64,000 nt of DNA, from the NCBI RefSeq assembly GCF_010093535.1, contig NW_022985179.1:990134-1054133 (forward strand). Direction: 5' to 3'. The position numbers and the translations under genes were made by a program. Under the pieces are notes generated by a model. That model ran no database searches, was not told the DNA's origin, and saw only the letters and a program-made list of their open reading frames with translations. Origin of the DNA: Lindgomyces ingoldianus (lineage: Eukaryota > Ascomycota > Dothideomycetes > Pleosporales > Lindgomycetaceae). This document shows positions 48,801-60,307 of the stretch, piece by piece; the stretch's first letter is position 1, and the number at the start of each line of letters is the position of its first letter.

Positions 48801-49908
48801 ATGTCAGTGACGGCCACGAAGCCCTCATTGCCGCAAGGGCTTGCAGAGCACCCGCGAAAGGCCGATGGAGGTACAAAGAACTACAAAGGCTTCGTCGCGG
48901 GAGTCTTCTCTGGCATTACAAAGCTATCCGGTGGGTCATATTGCACACAATTATTCCTCTTATATAATTGCTAACCACCTCCAGTCGGCCATCCATTCGA
49001 TACCATCAAAGTGCGGTTACAGACGACCGATCATTCTCAGTTCAAGGGCCCACTAGATTGTCTACTCCAAACGCTGCGCAACGAGGGCGTCAAGGGAATA
49101 TATAAGGGCGCAACCCCACCCCTGGTCGGGTGGATGTTCATGGACTCAATGTGAGTAAGGTACACTCTTCTCAGAGTCCACCATTTAATTAGCAATAGAA
49201 TGCTGGGATCGCTGAGCGTGTATCGGCGTATCCTGAATGACAATATCTTCAACCCGACAAGAGAACTGAATTTTGGACAACAACCCAAACTCCCTGTGCT
49301 GGGACATGCTATGGCAGGTACAATGGCTGGCTGGACAGTCTCCTTTATTGCCGGGCCTGTCGAGCACATCAAAGCCCGTCTACAGGTCCAATATCAGGCA
49401 CAGAAAGCCCAGAGGCTCTACAGCGGACCCATCGACTGCCTCAAGAAGACAGTAAGTCGGCCCTCAGTCACCTCATAAACACATATATCTTACCATCCAG
49501 TTCCGAAACCACGGCGTCAGAGGCGTCTGGCACGGTCTCAGCGCTACCCTCCTCTTCCGCACATTTTTCTGTTTCTGGTGGGGCACCTACGACATCTTCA
49601 CCACCGCACTCAAATCACACACCAACCTTTCAACCCCCGCCGTGAACTTTTGGGCTGGAGGTCTCTCCGCCCAAGTCTTCTGGATCACATCGTACCCATC
49701 AGACGTCGTGAAACAGCGCATCATGACCGATCCTCTAGGTCAAGACCGGAAGTTCCCCCGGTGGCGCAATGCTGCAAGAGCGGTTTATCGAGAGCGAGGT
49801 TGGCGAGGTTACTGGAGAGGGTTTGTCCCGTGCTTCTTGAGGGCATTTCCGGCTAACGCAATGGCTTTGGTTGCGTTTGAAGGCGTTATGAGAGCTTTGC
49901 CTGAGTGA
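48801..49908 (+). CDS. Mitochondrial carrier (SLC25) of the carnitine/amino-acid-like group
   Basis: Four exons, 48801-48930, 48985-49150, 49199-49451 and 49501-49908, give 318 aa, in phase. Three carrier repeats are visible with PxD/ExxK/R signatures: SVGHPFDTIKVRLQTTDHSQ, AGPVEHIKARLQVQYQAQKA and SYPSDVVKQRIMTDPLG. The first is preceded by NYKGFVAGVFSGITKL and the second by GHAMAGTMAGWTVSFI; the third repeat ends GFVPCFLRAFPANAMALVAF. The protein is expected in the inner mitochondrial membrane as a six-helix antiporter or uniporter. The E in place of D in repeat 2 occurs in some carriers. Likeness is to the carnitine/acylcarnitine and Ymc-type group, but the substrate is not fixed by what I can see. 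Element E starts 98 bp after the stop. Confidence 0.92.
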
Positions 49909-50006
49909 GATTATCGTTTTAGATGTCCCTCTTCTAGGCTAATTAACATAATACGCTAATTCATAAATGTCTTGGAAAAGCAAAGCTTAGAATAGTAAGG
50001 TGTATA

Positions 50007-52044
50007 CAGTCAAACCCCGCCAAGCCGATCACCCGCCAAGCTAATAACCTTAATATTGCGATAATTTTTTTGTGCCTTAATTATCCCCCTATACAAATTA
50101 ATTAATACCTTACCCCCTAATATATTAGCTGCAAAACACTAAAATATTACCTTACTAAAATTAACAAGTAATAGCTTGCAGGATTACAAAAGAACAGCGC
50201 AGAGCTCTTAAAAGCTAGTATAAGAGTTAAACACCTTAACTATGCTATAAGGACTGTATACAGTGGTTCTTATAGTAGTATAACTATAGAATTAGTTAGT
50301 TAACAGTCTCTAAGTTACTAAGCAGTGTGTTTAATAATATTAACTAACCTAATCTTTTTTAGCAGCCTTTATTAGTAGTGTAACATATAACTAGTAATTA
50401 GCTAATTTTTAACTTAATACTCTTTTAGTAGTTTTAGTTAATAAAAGCTTACAGAGCCTATATTACTAGCAACCTACTTTTTAAAAAAGCATGTAAGATT
50501 TAGCTGCAGATTAATAAGTATTAACATCTACCTCCTCTAAAGTTTAGCTAGGGCTGGCTATATTAGTTCTAGCAGCGCTTTAATATTAAGTTTTAACAGC
50601 GCCACAGTAAGGCTAGATCTGTAGACAATACTGTAGTAAAAAAGGCAATAAAATTAGTTTAAACAATCTATAGTAAGTATGCTAAAGAGAATATATATAA
50701 TATAAATAAAACAAAGTTATTCTAAAAAAATATACTAGTAAAAGAGCTATTAACCTAGCCTCTACCTAAAGTTAAAAAGTTAAAGTTAAGAATTACTATA
50801 GTATGCTATACTAATGTAACTAGCTTTTATTAGCTATCTCTATAGCTTATTAGCTATGCTAAGCAGCCTTAACCTCTCTATAGTATTAATCTCTAAGCGC
50901 TTAATATATATTAGCGTGTAAATAAGAAAGCATAGATAAACTTAACACTTATAGCTAAGTAGTTAATATATTTCTATAGTAGCGTTATAGCTTAGCTAAT
51001 TCTTCTTCTTATAGACAACTTTAAGGCTTACATTTAAGGCCTACAGTAGGTGTAAAGATGGGATGGTAAGTAGCACGGATAGCACTGAGAGCAAGCTTTC
51101 GGAGAAAGATAGGAGTGTATTGTAAGAGAGACGAATCGCTGCCAAGCTTCGCTTGTCAGGATTCATGCTTATATACGAAGCACAGGTCATACGACCTCCA
51201 AACAGGTCAGGTGAGGCCATACTGGCCCGTTCTGGGACATCCGGCCTTACAGTAGGCTCCTCTACTATCCTATATCTGCGTTGCCTTTCTTCTACTAAAT
51301 ACAACAAGCCTATATTAACCTCTTAATTAAGAGATTATCTAGAATCTAAAGACCTACTATAGGAAATACTAGCTTTAATTTATAGTAAAGAAGTATAAGG
51401 CTAGCTACAACCTTTTATTAATAATTACGCTTTAAAACACACTTTAATAGCTGCGCATTACTTAGATAGATAATATATTAAGCTTAATAATATATAATTG
51501 CTTCTGCTGCAGTACAGTTATCCTACTACAGGTACTGTAGCTACCCCTCTAGCCAGAACTAGACCTCTCAGGCCTATACAATCATACGCAGGAGGCTAGC
51601 TAGATACAGGATATAATAAGCCTTAGTAACTTCCTTAATCTAATTAATAAAGACACTAATATTAGAGAGAAAGATTAAATGCTTAAGGATATAGTTGTAA
51701 AGCATAACAATAGCATTAATACTAAGGAGGCTTAAGCTAAAGATAAGAGTAAGATTATACTTCTACCTATAACTTATTAAGTAATTTAGGCTATCTAGTT
51801 ACTTCTATAATACTAACAACACTAAAAGATAGCAATTAATACAGACATCTGCTAACTTAAGCGCCTAGAGAGGCAATATTAAGCCTACAAGGCTTAACAT
51901 TAGCGCTAACAAACACTAGATAGTTAGCTTATATAATTAAATTATTGCTAAGACACATCTTAGCAACCCTAGTGAGCCAATACCCTTAGTAAGGCGATTA
52001 AATTGACGTGGCTGGATTCCTATCGGCTTGGCGGGGTTTGACTG
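50007..52044. mobile_element. Element E: pogo/Fot1-like DNA transposon
   Basis: Perfect terminal inverted repeats of 23 bp start CAGTCAAACCCCGCCAAGCC at 50007 and end with the complement at 52044. TA flanks both ends (50005-50006, 52045-52046). The length is 2038 bp, or 1832 bp after removing the solo LTR with one TSD, close to element A. The left end repeats CCCGCCAAGC 16 bp apart (50016 and 50032). CAGT-type termini and TA duplication fit the pogo/Fot1 branch of Tc1/mariner. The interior is AT-rich and stop-filled; no transposase is readable. Confidence 0.85.
51051..51251 (-). repeat. Clean 201-bp solo LTR inside element E, with 5-bp TSD
   Basis: On the minus strand it begins TGTAAGGCCGGATGTCCC and ends CCATCCCATCTTTACA. 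GTAGG flanks both sides (51046-51050 and 51252-51256). It is GC-balanced inside an AT-rich host element, so it inserted later or escaped mutation because it is short. An open frame through it (51041-51307) is not a gene. Confidence 0.92.
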
Positions 52045-52046
52045 TA

Positions 52047-52257
52047 CAATAACGTAAACTATCACTAAGCTAGGCAAATTACTAAGCCAGACAAAATCCC
52101 TTAGCGTGACTAATACTATGAGTAAAAACCTAATTTTATTTATAACTAACTAAAGAACTTGCGTAACGTATTTCACAAGCAAGTAGTCTACGCAAGTAAA
52201 CAGTCTGCTCTAACAACATTTTTGTACTTAAATTACATTTTACTCTACAACATCTAT
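52047..52257. other. AT-rich spacer
   Basis: Sequence between element E and the next LTR fragment, with no recognised feature. Confidence 0.4.
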
Positions 52258-52449
52258 TGTAACGGCACAGGCAAGACAATGGTTCCGAATGCGGTATGAA
52301 TCCACTCAGAGGCATATGGGAGTGCGTGGGGACTCAGTAACCTGGGAATATTATTGACACCTATAGGTCTTGTACGAAAGGATATCAGAAAACTACCGAG
52401 CTAGCTACAGGGAGGTGCGACTAAATACTTGGGGGAATAGAGGCATTAT
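52258..52449 (-). repeat. LTR family 2 fragment, inverted 3' part
   Basis: On the minus strand it runs through CCTATAGGTG and GCCTCTGAGTGGATT and ends GCCTGTGCCGTTACA at 52258. It is less mutated than the copy at 35990-36096. Confidence 0.7.
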
Positions 52450-52515
52450 TGTTGTGTGCGAAATTCGCTGGATTCTTGGCAATGCCAAGTAACCACTTTT
52501 CCCTTACAAATCTTA

Positions 52516-52562
52516 TTAGCAGAGCTTGCTCTACTTAATATATTCGGGTTTGCAGAACGAAA
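52516..52562. repeat. Short repeat shared with 63688-63738
   Basis: About 47 bp containing TTAGCAGAGCTTGCTCT and ATATTCGGGTTTGCAGAAC occurs here and near 63688-63738. It probably marks a common element whose other parts are not recognisable. Confidence 0.7.
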
Positions 52563-52568
52563 GAATCT

Positions 52569-52819
52569 TGTAACGATTCTCATAATTCGTTCCATCTCAG
52601 GTCGCTCAGAACCTATCCGAAGGGTCCCCGTAGCGGCCCTGACCATGACTCAACCCTGTCCCCTGCAGTTACTCCTATTCCCCTAAGTATTTAGTCGCAC
52701 CTCTCCCCTTAGCTAGCTTAGTAGTTTTCTAATATCCTTTATACAAGGCCTATAGGTGTTAATAAAACTCCTAGGTTATTAAGTCCCTACGCACTTCTAT
52801 ATGCCTCTAAGTAGATTTC
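52569..52819 (+). repeat. LTR family 2 fragment, 5' part
   Basis: Starts TGTAACGATTCTCATAATTC; matches 33010-33298 with fewer transitions. It is followed by about 150 bp of GC-balanced DNA (52820-52968) into which the gypsy element inserted. Confidence 0.7.
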
Positions 52820-52968
52820 TTGTCCGAATAGCAGTATTTGGATACGCGGTTGGGCGTCACGTGACATATTCTTGTGTCACAGTCGTACGCACAGACAGAT
52901 AAATATCCCTTTCCTTCGCACAGACTTAGAACAACAAGAACAATCAACACCAGCTACCTGCAACTCCC

Positions 52969-53584
52969 TGTTACGGTCTACGGTTGGACCAGCGTAACTC
53001 CACCATCGGTGCTCCACAATCTAGCCGGGTCGGGACAGGGCTCGCTTATGGACCAATCGGAGGTCACGGAGGCAGCACAGCTGCCCGCGGTAATGGAAGA
53101 ATGCGTTGTCTAGTAGGAAAACAGGACGTGAGGCCTAAAGTAGCTTAGCAAGTCTAGACAAGCTAGAACAAGTTAGCAGTAGGGCTAACTTATAAAGCTT
53201 GCTTAAGCTTACCTAAACTCGCCTTAGTGCCCCTTTTACATGTATATAGTTCTCTTGTTAAACAACTTTTAAAAAGTGTGTTTAATATTTAGTTTATTTT
53301 TTATATAAACTAAGTAGCATTTAGCTTTTTAAAAAGCTATAATACTATTTATATATCTTACACTATATATACCTCTAACTTTGTCTAACAGGACTGTTTA
53401 ACCCTAGCCTTTTTACTACTATATATAGGGCAAACTATAATCTAGTCACTCTACTCCCCTCTAATAGCCTATTAGCCTGTACGTAGGACTGTACACTCTA
53501 CTAGTTAGCCCCTATTATCTGCCCTACTTCCTCTATAGGGATATTACAAGACTTAAGTGCTTCTAAAAAGCAAGAATTATAACA
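52969..53584 (+). repeat. 5' LTR (616 bp) of the gypsy element
   Basis: From TGTTACGGTCTACGG to AGAATTATAACA. It aligns along its whole length with the 3' LTR once the two insertions there are removed; both are then exactly 616 bp. Confidence 0.95.
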
Positions 53585-54689
53585 TTAAACACTACTCTCT
53601 TTAAAAAGTATAGATACTTTATAACATAACTTAGATTTTAACATAGCCTATGCTATGCTATTAGAATTTATAGAAGTTTCTACCTAAAGTAAAGCTATTT
53701 TAGTAAAGTAAATTAACTTAATTTAGAACAACATTAAAAAACTCTAGTAAATTAGTAACAAAGTTAGTAAGCTACTAAAACTTAAGTAAAAGATTACTAA
53801 CCTTTACTAAAAAGTAATAGAATTATAAACACCTTTTAGACTTTTAAGCCTTTAAAAAGCTACTAACTAAGCTTATTAAATACATAAACTAAAAGTAAAG
53901 CTAGCAAAAATTTAAAACATCTTAACTAGAAAAGTAAGTATTATAGCTAAAAAGACTTTAAAACTAGCTCTTTTAAAGCCTTTTAAAAGCTTATTAAAAG
54001 ACCTTTAACTATTCTTTATAAAATATTACCTTTATATGTAATATAATAAAAGAGCATTTTAGACTAACACAGAAATAATATTCTAAATAGAACTATACTT
54101 AAAAAGCCTTCCTGTAATTTAGTTTTAACTCTATGCAGATAATTAGATAAACTTTAGGGCAAATAGCAAAGCGTTTACCTCTAAAATAAAAAAAATATTT
54201 AGTAGCATTAAAAACTTTAAAGAAGCTTTAATAGCTATTTATAAAACTTTAAATAAAAAAAAATTATAGCTAATAAGTTAAATGCTATAAAATAAAGGAC
54301 TAGTTTAGTTTAAAACTATGCAGCATATTTTAGAGAGCAACTAGCTATCTGCAGATAGATAGACTAGAAAGCCCTCTACTGCATGTTCTATAATAGACTA
54401 AGTAAACTAGTAAAAGACAAATTTATGCATAGTAATAAGCTAACTACTTTTAAAAACTTTATTATATAAGCAACAACTTATAATAACTACTATAAGAAGA
54501 GTAAAAAAGAAAAGAAATAAAAAAAACTTCTTAAAAGCTAAAGTTTATTTCTAAAAAGAAAAAACTTTTATAATATAATAAAAAACTAATAGATCTTAGT
54601 TACATAAAGTATACATAAAGCCTTCTCTTTAAAAAAAGCTAAGTTCTAGAATGTAATAGGCTACCTTTAATAAAAGAATAATAAAAGTA

Positions 54690-54760
54690 GCTAGAGAACA
54701 AGGCCTGCCTAAACTATAAAAAAGTAGAACATTTCTGCTAAAACTACCTAGACTTCTAAA
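54690..54760 (+). pseudogene. Gag zinc-knuckle remnant
   Basis: The plus frame reads CLNYKKVEHFC, recalling a CCHC knuckle with the second cysteine mutated. The region around it is lysine-rich and stop-filled. Assignment rests on position before protease. Confidence 0.45.
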
Positions 54761-56039
54761 AGAGAGAGAATAAAAATACTACTATAATAATAAAAGCTAT
54801 TACTGCTAAATACAGCCTTATAAATAAGAAAATATTAGAAAGACTAAATAATAAACTTTACTAGTAATATAAAAAAACTATTCTTTAAATAACTACTTTA
54901 AAGTGTATTAAAAGGTAGTTATTTAAAACTTTAGTAGCTTAAATATAGTGTTATAGAACTTTATAATTCTAAAAAAATACAAAGAAGAGACTTAAATCTA
55001 AGGATATATTATAAATGTTTAAAAAAAAGAAGAATAGTTCCTCTTTTAAGACTAGACCTTTAGTACTTTAGTAAAAGAGCTCTTCTAACAGTTTTAGAAA
55101 TATAAATGCTAGAAGTGTAGCTTATAACATAACTATCTAAGCTATTACATAGTCTTACTTTACTAAATAAACATTAGTAACAACTACTTTATGTTTAACA
55201 TTATACAGCAAATAGCTAGAGTTAAGTATAACATTATAAATAAAAAAAAGTAGTAGTAATTCTTTATTAAAGTCTAAGACTAGAAACTAGAAAGACTAGG
55301 TAAACTTACTAAGTTTAAAGTTCTAAAGCTAGTACCTAGAAAGCCTAAAACGCTACTTCTAAGCCTAGTAATTAGCAGGAAGGCTTTAGTAATAAAACAG
55401 AGCTATAGCTAGTACACACTCTGTAGAAATAAAACTTATAGCACTAATAATTACTAATAAAAAGAACACCCTGTCTAAATAATATAGACATAAGAATACT
55501 CTTAGTAGACTTAGAAAAGCCTCTTTAACATGTTACATAGACCTAAGAATTATTTATACCCCTAGTACTAATGTACACAGCGTTACTGTGTAAAACATTA
55601 GGACAATAAACACTAGACAGGCTAGTAGCTTATATAGAAAAAAAACTACAACAGTTGCCTATAGTAAGAGACAGCCTTAGCCTATAAAACTATAAATTGT
55701 TACACCTACTAAACTACTTTTTTACATAAGTAGAAAAGATAGACAGCATGTAAAGAATAAAAAAACTACTAGTTTTACTACTTTTAGTAAAAAGCAGTAA
55801 AAAAAAAAGACTACCTAATATTACATTACTTAGTTAAAGATTATAAATGTAAAGTAGCTAACTACTATAATTAAAAACATTAAATTTATAAATAAATAAA
55901 AAAGTTTAATAATAATTTATAAGATATTAACTTTTACTCTCTTCTAAATAAAAAAGTTAAACATAATATATTAGTAGTAATTATAGTTAAATAAAGGGTA
56001 AGACACAGCCTAACAACCACCTTTATGTATAAAGGGTGG

Positions 56040-56120
56040 CCTAGGCTAGCTCTTGTAGACAGTAGATGCACCTTTACTGTAATAGACAAGGATTAGGTAG
56101 ATAAATAAAGTATACTATTC
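56040..56120 (+). pseudogene. Aspartic protease remnant
   Basis: VDSRCTFTVIDKD in the plus frame resembles the retroelement protease active-site segment (D-S/T-G region), with glycine replaced. It lies between the zinc knuckle and RT. Confidence 0.5.
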
Positions 56121-56779
56121 TACATAAAAAAGAACTTATTTAAGGTAACCCTTACTAATACATTATTAATTAAATATAGTAAAGGATAAATTAACTTAGA
56201 AACATATAAAAAAAACTTTAAAACTTTAAACATAAAAAACTAAAAGTCTATAAACATACTCTTACTAAAAGGCAAGTATAACATAATTCTAGGCTATAAC
56301 TAGCTTAAAACATATAATTTTGCAATTAACTAGAGAACTATAACTATAGAAACTTCTAACAACTATGCACACATAACCTAGTTAGCATGCTACAACAATT
56401 AATGCCTAGTCTATAAGCAAGTAAAATAGAGTAGTAGTTACTACTCTAAGAAAAGAAAACTCTAAAGATTCCCCTATTAAAAGCTTAAAGCTTAGGTAGT
56501 AAGAATAATAAAAAAAGAACTTAAAAAAGTTTCTTATAAAAAAATTAAAGCTAATAAGAATATAAAATAAATTAGCATCTTTTAAATCTAGAACAAAGGT
56601 AGCATCCTAACTAAATATAAGGATTATAAGGACATATTTAAAACACTAAAAGACTTAGAAAAGCTACTACTACACTAGCCTTAGAATTACACTATTAACT
56701 TAATAAAAAATTATAAATTAAAAACCTATAAGCTTTACCTTTTAACAAGAACATAAAAAAAGGCCGTATAAGAATATAT

Positions 56780-57340
56780 TAATAAAATGCTAGTATAAGG
56801 CTATATCTAAGAAAGCTATAGTCTTTGCTAAAAAGAAAAAAGAAAAGATCTAAGTCTATTAAGACTATAAAACTTTAAATAATAACATAATTTAAAACTA
56901 ATTTCTCCTACTAATTATATAGAACATTATAAACTAACTAAAAGGAACCTAGTACTTTATAAAGTTTAACATATAAGACAGATTTAATAAGATAAAAATA
57001 AAAGAAGAAAATAAGTAGCTTATAGCATTTAAAACTTTATAAAAACTTTATAAGCTACTAGTAATGCTATTTAGCCTAACAAACACTTTAGTAACATTTT
57101 AGTAAATTATTAACATAGCTCTTAATCTATATCTTAATGTCTTTACCTTAGTATACCTAGATAACGTCCTTATCTACTTAAAAGACACTTTAGAAGATTA
57201 TGTACAGAAAGTATAAAAAATTCTAGAGCAGCTTAGAAAATACAAACTCTACTTATAGCTCTTTAAATGCAAATTCTATGTTACTAAAACAGAATACCTA
57301 GAATTTATAATTAATAGTAAAAAATAAAAATTAACCTAGC
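56780..57340 (+). pseudogene. Reverse transcriptase remnant
   Basis: Recognisable words include FTLVYLDNVLIYLKDTLEDY at about 57138-57200: the catalytic YLDD with the last Asp changed to Asn, a G-to-A transition. KCKFYVTKTEYLEFIIN follows. Both are typical of Ty3/gypsy RT. Interrupted by many TAA/TAG. Confidence 0.85.
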
Positions 57341-57589
57341 TAAAATATAAAAAGTACTTAAGTAGCTAAAACTTATAATAGTTAAAAAAGTAAAAGGATT
57401 TCTAAGACTATTAGGCTATGTTAAATAAATAATTAAAAACTACTTAAAAATTACTATACTACTAATAAACACTACTACTAAGGAATAAGTAATAGCAAAA
57501 TTTGTTTAGACTTTATAAATAAATAAAGCATTTATTATGCTAAAACAAGCTATAACAGCTAAACTAGTGCTAAGAATGTATAACTTATA

Positions 57590-57850
57590 ATTAAATACTA
57601 AGATCTATACAGACGTGTTCTTAGAAGCTAGTAGAGCGCAGCTCTACTAAAAACAAGAAGATAAGAAGTAGCACCTAGTAGCGTACTACTCTACTAAGTT
57701 CTTAGGACCTAAAGCAGGTTATAGTATACCTAATAAAGAACTTAAGGCTATACTAAACGTAGTAAGAGTATAGGCTATAGAGCTACATAAAACAGCAAAG
57801 CTGTTTAATATTATAACTAACTATGTAAACTTAGTTATGTTTCTAATAGT
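57590..57850 (+). pseudogene. RNase H remnant
   Basis: The plus frame gives TDVFLEASRAQLY, HLVAYYSTKFLGPKAGYSIP and NKELKAILNVVRV, matching the order of gypsy RNase H (TDAS, VAYYSRKL, YxxxxKELLA). Confidence 0.8.
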
Positions 57851-58329
57851 AAAGAAACTCTTACTAATACACATAAGATAAGTAATAAAGCTAGCATAAT
57901 TTAACTATGTTATTAAGCATGTCCTAGAAGCATAAAATTAGCAGGCTAACGCTCTTAGCTAAAGGCTAAATTACTTTAATAAAAAAAATAAATAAAAAAT
58001 TTACACTCTTTAAAAAAACTAGTAAAAAATAAATTTATAATAAGCCTTAACTTATAAAAGAACTTTACACGCTTACAGCTACTAAGTAAGAATAAAAAAA
58101 TCTAATCTAAGAATATTATAAATCCCTAATGTTTAAACATCTAAAAATAGGCACTTTTTTAGAAAAAACTAAGGGCTGCTATTTTATAATAAATACTAAA
58201 AGTAAAGCAACTATGTATAAAGGTGCTTAGAGAATATAACACCTATAATAAAAATAACTTATAAAGGCATAAAACCTATAGGTACTTTTAACTAATTAAA
58301 GCTCTAAAGCTACTATAAATAGTTAATAA

Positions 58330-58900
58330 TTATAATAAACTTTATTATAAAATTACCCCTATCTAAAGAACTAGAAATAGACAAGATGTGTAACATAATT
58401 ATAGTAGCTTTTAATAAAACTACTAAATATCTACACACTTAGCCTTTAAAGAAGATAATAACTACTAAAGAATTTATTTATAAATTAAAATAAAACATAA
58501 TATTAGTACATAGATGCCCTAAGATTATTATTTTTAATAGAGATAAGCTGTTTACTAGTAAGTTCTAGAAAGCAGTAATGCAGCACCTTAGTATAATGTA
58601 TAAGCTGTTAACTGCCTATTACTTGTAGACAGATAGTTAGACTAAAAAAGTAAATGCAGAAGTAGAAAGGTACTTAAAGAAGTATATTTTTTATACTTAG
58701 AATAATTAAGCAGCATAGCTTTTAATAGCATAATTAGCTATTAATAATATAGAATTAGCTATAACAAAAGAAACACTATATAAAGTTAATTTTAGATATA
58801 ACTTTTATTTTATGCTATAAAGAAATTAACCTATAAACCTATAAAAGTTAATAAATTAGCTAAAAAACCTATAACATATATATAAAAAGTTAGCTATAGA
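58330..58900 (+). pseudogene. Integrase remnant
   Basis: RDKLFTSKF*KAV followed by a TAYY...TDS segment and KVNAEVERYLKKYI at about 58540-58690 match the retroviral-type integrase core (DRGxxFTSxFW, TAYHPQTDGQTER). Stops interrupt it. Confidence 0.8.
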
Positions 58901-59089
58901 AGCTAGATTTAGTAAGGAAATAATAGAAAAATACATAAATAAGTTATAACAACTAGGACTAGAAATCTATCTAGAAGACTACATATACCTTAATACTAAA
59001 AACCTTAAAATACTCTAACCTTTAAAGAAGCTAGTAAAAAAAAGAATAAAACTATATAAAGTTCTTTAAACTTAATAAGATAATTATAA

Positions 59090-59330
59090 ACTTAAGCTTC
59101 CTCTACACATAAAGATACACCTATAGTTCTATGTCTCTAGACTAGAAATAGCACTTAAAGAAATTCCTCTATCTACGCAGAAATAAAAGAATAAGGAAAT
59201 AAAGTATAAAGTTAAACATATTATTAGTAACTAAAGAAACTAGAAGGAATTTTTAGTAAAATAAAAAAAGTAGCTTACTAGTAAAAACACTTAGAAACTA
59301 GCTAAAAACCTGCAGAACATGCAGCTATTA
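59090..59330 (+). pseudogene. Integrase C-terminal part and chromodomain remnant
   Basis: HIKIHL*FYVSRLE resembles the IHPVFHVSxLE motif, and further on a chromodomain-like YKVKHIISN, then LTSKNT*KLAKNLQNMQLL (family pattern: KW.GY....TWEP..NL). This places the element in the chromovirus clade, whose chromodomain targets modified histones. Confidence 0.7.
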
Positions 59331-60088
59331 GTATAAAAGTACCTTTAGGCTTATCTAAAAGAAACTAGCTAGGCAATAAGGCACTTATATTAAAAAGAAC
59401 AGCTATGTTATTACTAAATAGTAGCAGCCTTTAGAGACAAGTCCCTACTAATAAAAGCTAAAGAGGGGAATAGCTCTTTACCTTAGCCTTAAGAGCTTTT
59501 ATTTTGTCTAAAAAGAAAAGGTCTTTTTTTAAGTACTTTACATGTTAAGCCTCTAGCAGGTTTAATAACTTTTAGATATAATTTTATTTAGAACACTTTT
59601 TATCTCTTACCTCTAGAGTTTTTTAGCTCTGCTGTAACATCTTTTTTTATAAGTAGAGTTACTTGTAATTCTAAACTAGCTGTTTGTCTAATAGCGCGTA
59701 ATCTCTTACTTAAGAAGCCTTAGTAGAATAAAGAAGCTTCTCTCTCTCTCTCTTTAAGCGCTTTTATGCAGTGTTAGATATAAAAGTGTTGCACCTATTA
59801 TTTTTTTTTACACACTTAACACATTTGTCTAAAGATAAAGTTAATATACAAAACAACTTTAAAAATTAGTAAGCGCTGTAGAGCCTTATCTTTATCTAGT
59901 AAGGAGAATTAAAATAAAAAGTAACATAAAAATAGTAAAAAAAGTAGAACTAATAAGCTATTTAGTTTAAAAAAAATAAATATTAAGAATACTTTCTAGT
60001 AGGCACACACTAACTTTATAAATAAACTTTTACTAACACTATTATGTAAGCAGAGCGGCGAGGACGCTGCTAGGGAGGAGGGGCAGCG
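59331..60088. other. Non-coding tail of the gypsy element
   Basis: AT-rich, with no domain seen. It ends in a GC-richer patch with the polypurine tract just before the 3' LTR. Confidence 0.5.
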
Positions 60089-60307
60089 TGTTACAGTCTA
60101 CAGTTAGACCAGCGTAACTCCACTATTAGTGCTCCACAATCTAGCTGGGTTAGGACAGGGCTTGCTTATAGACTAATTAGAGGTCACAGAGGCAGCACAG
60201 CTGCCTGTAGTAATAGAAGAATGCGTTGTCTAGTAAGAAAATAGGACGCAAGGCCTAAGGTAGCTTAGTAAGTCTAAACAAGCTAGAATAAGTTAGCAGT
60301 AAGGCTA

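Noticed and set aside
51041..51307. 88-codon minus-strand frame
   Set aside because: It is the 201-bp solo LTR plus flanks; the mutated copy at 35789 is the same non-coding repeat.
52456..53113. Frames of 66-79 codons near the 5' LTR
   Set aside because: They run through LTR family 2 and the gypsy LTR; no protein family likeness.
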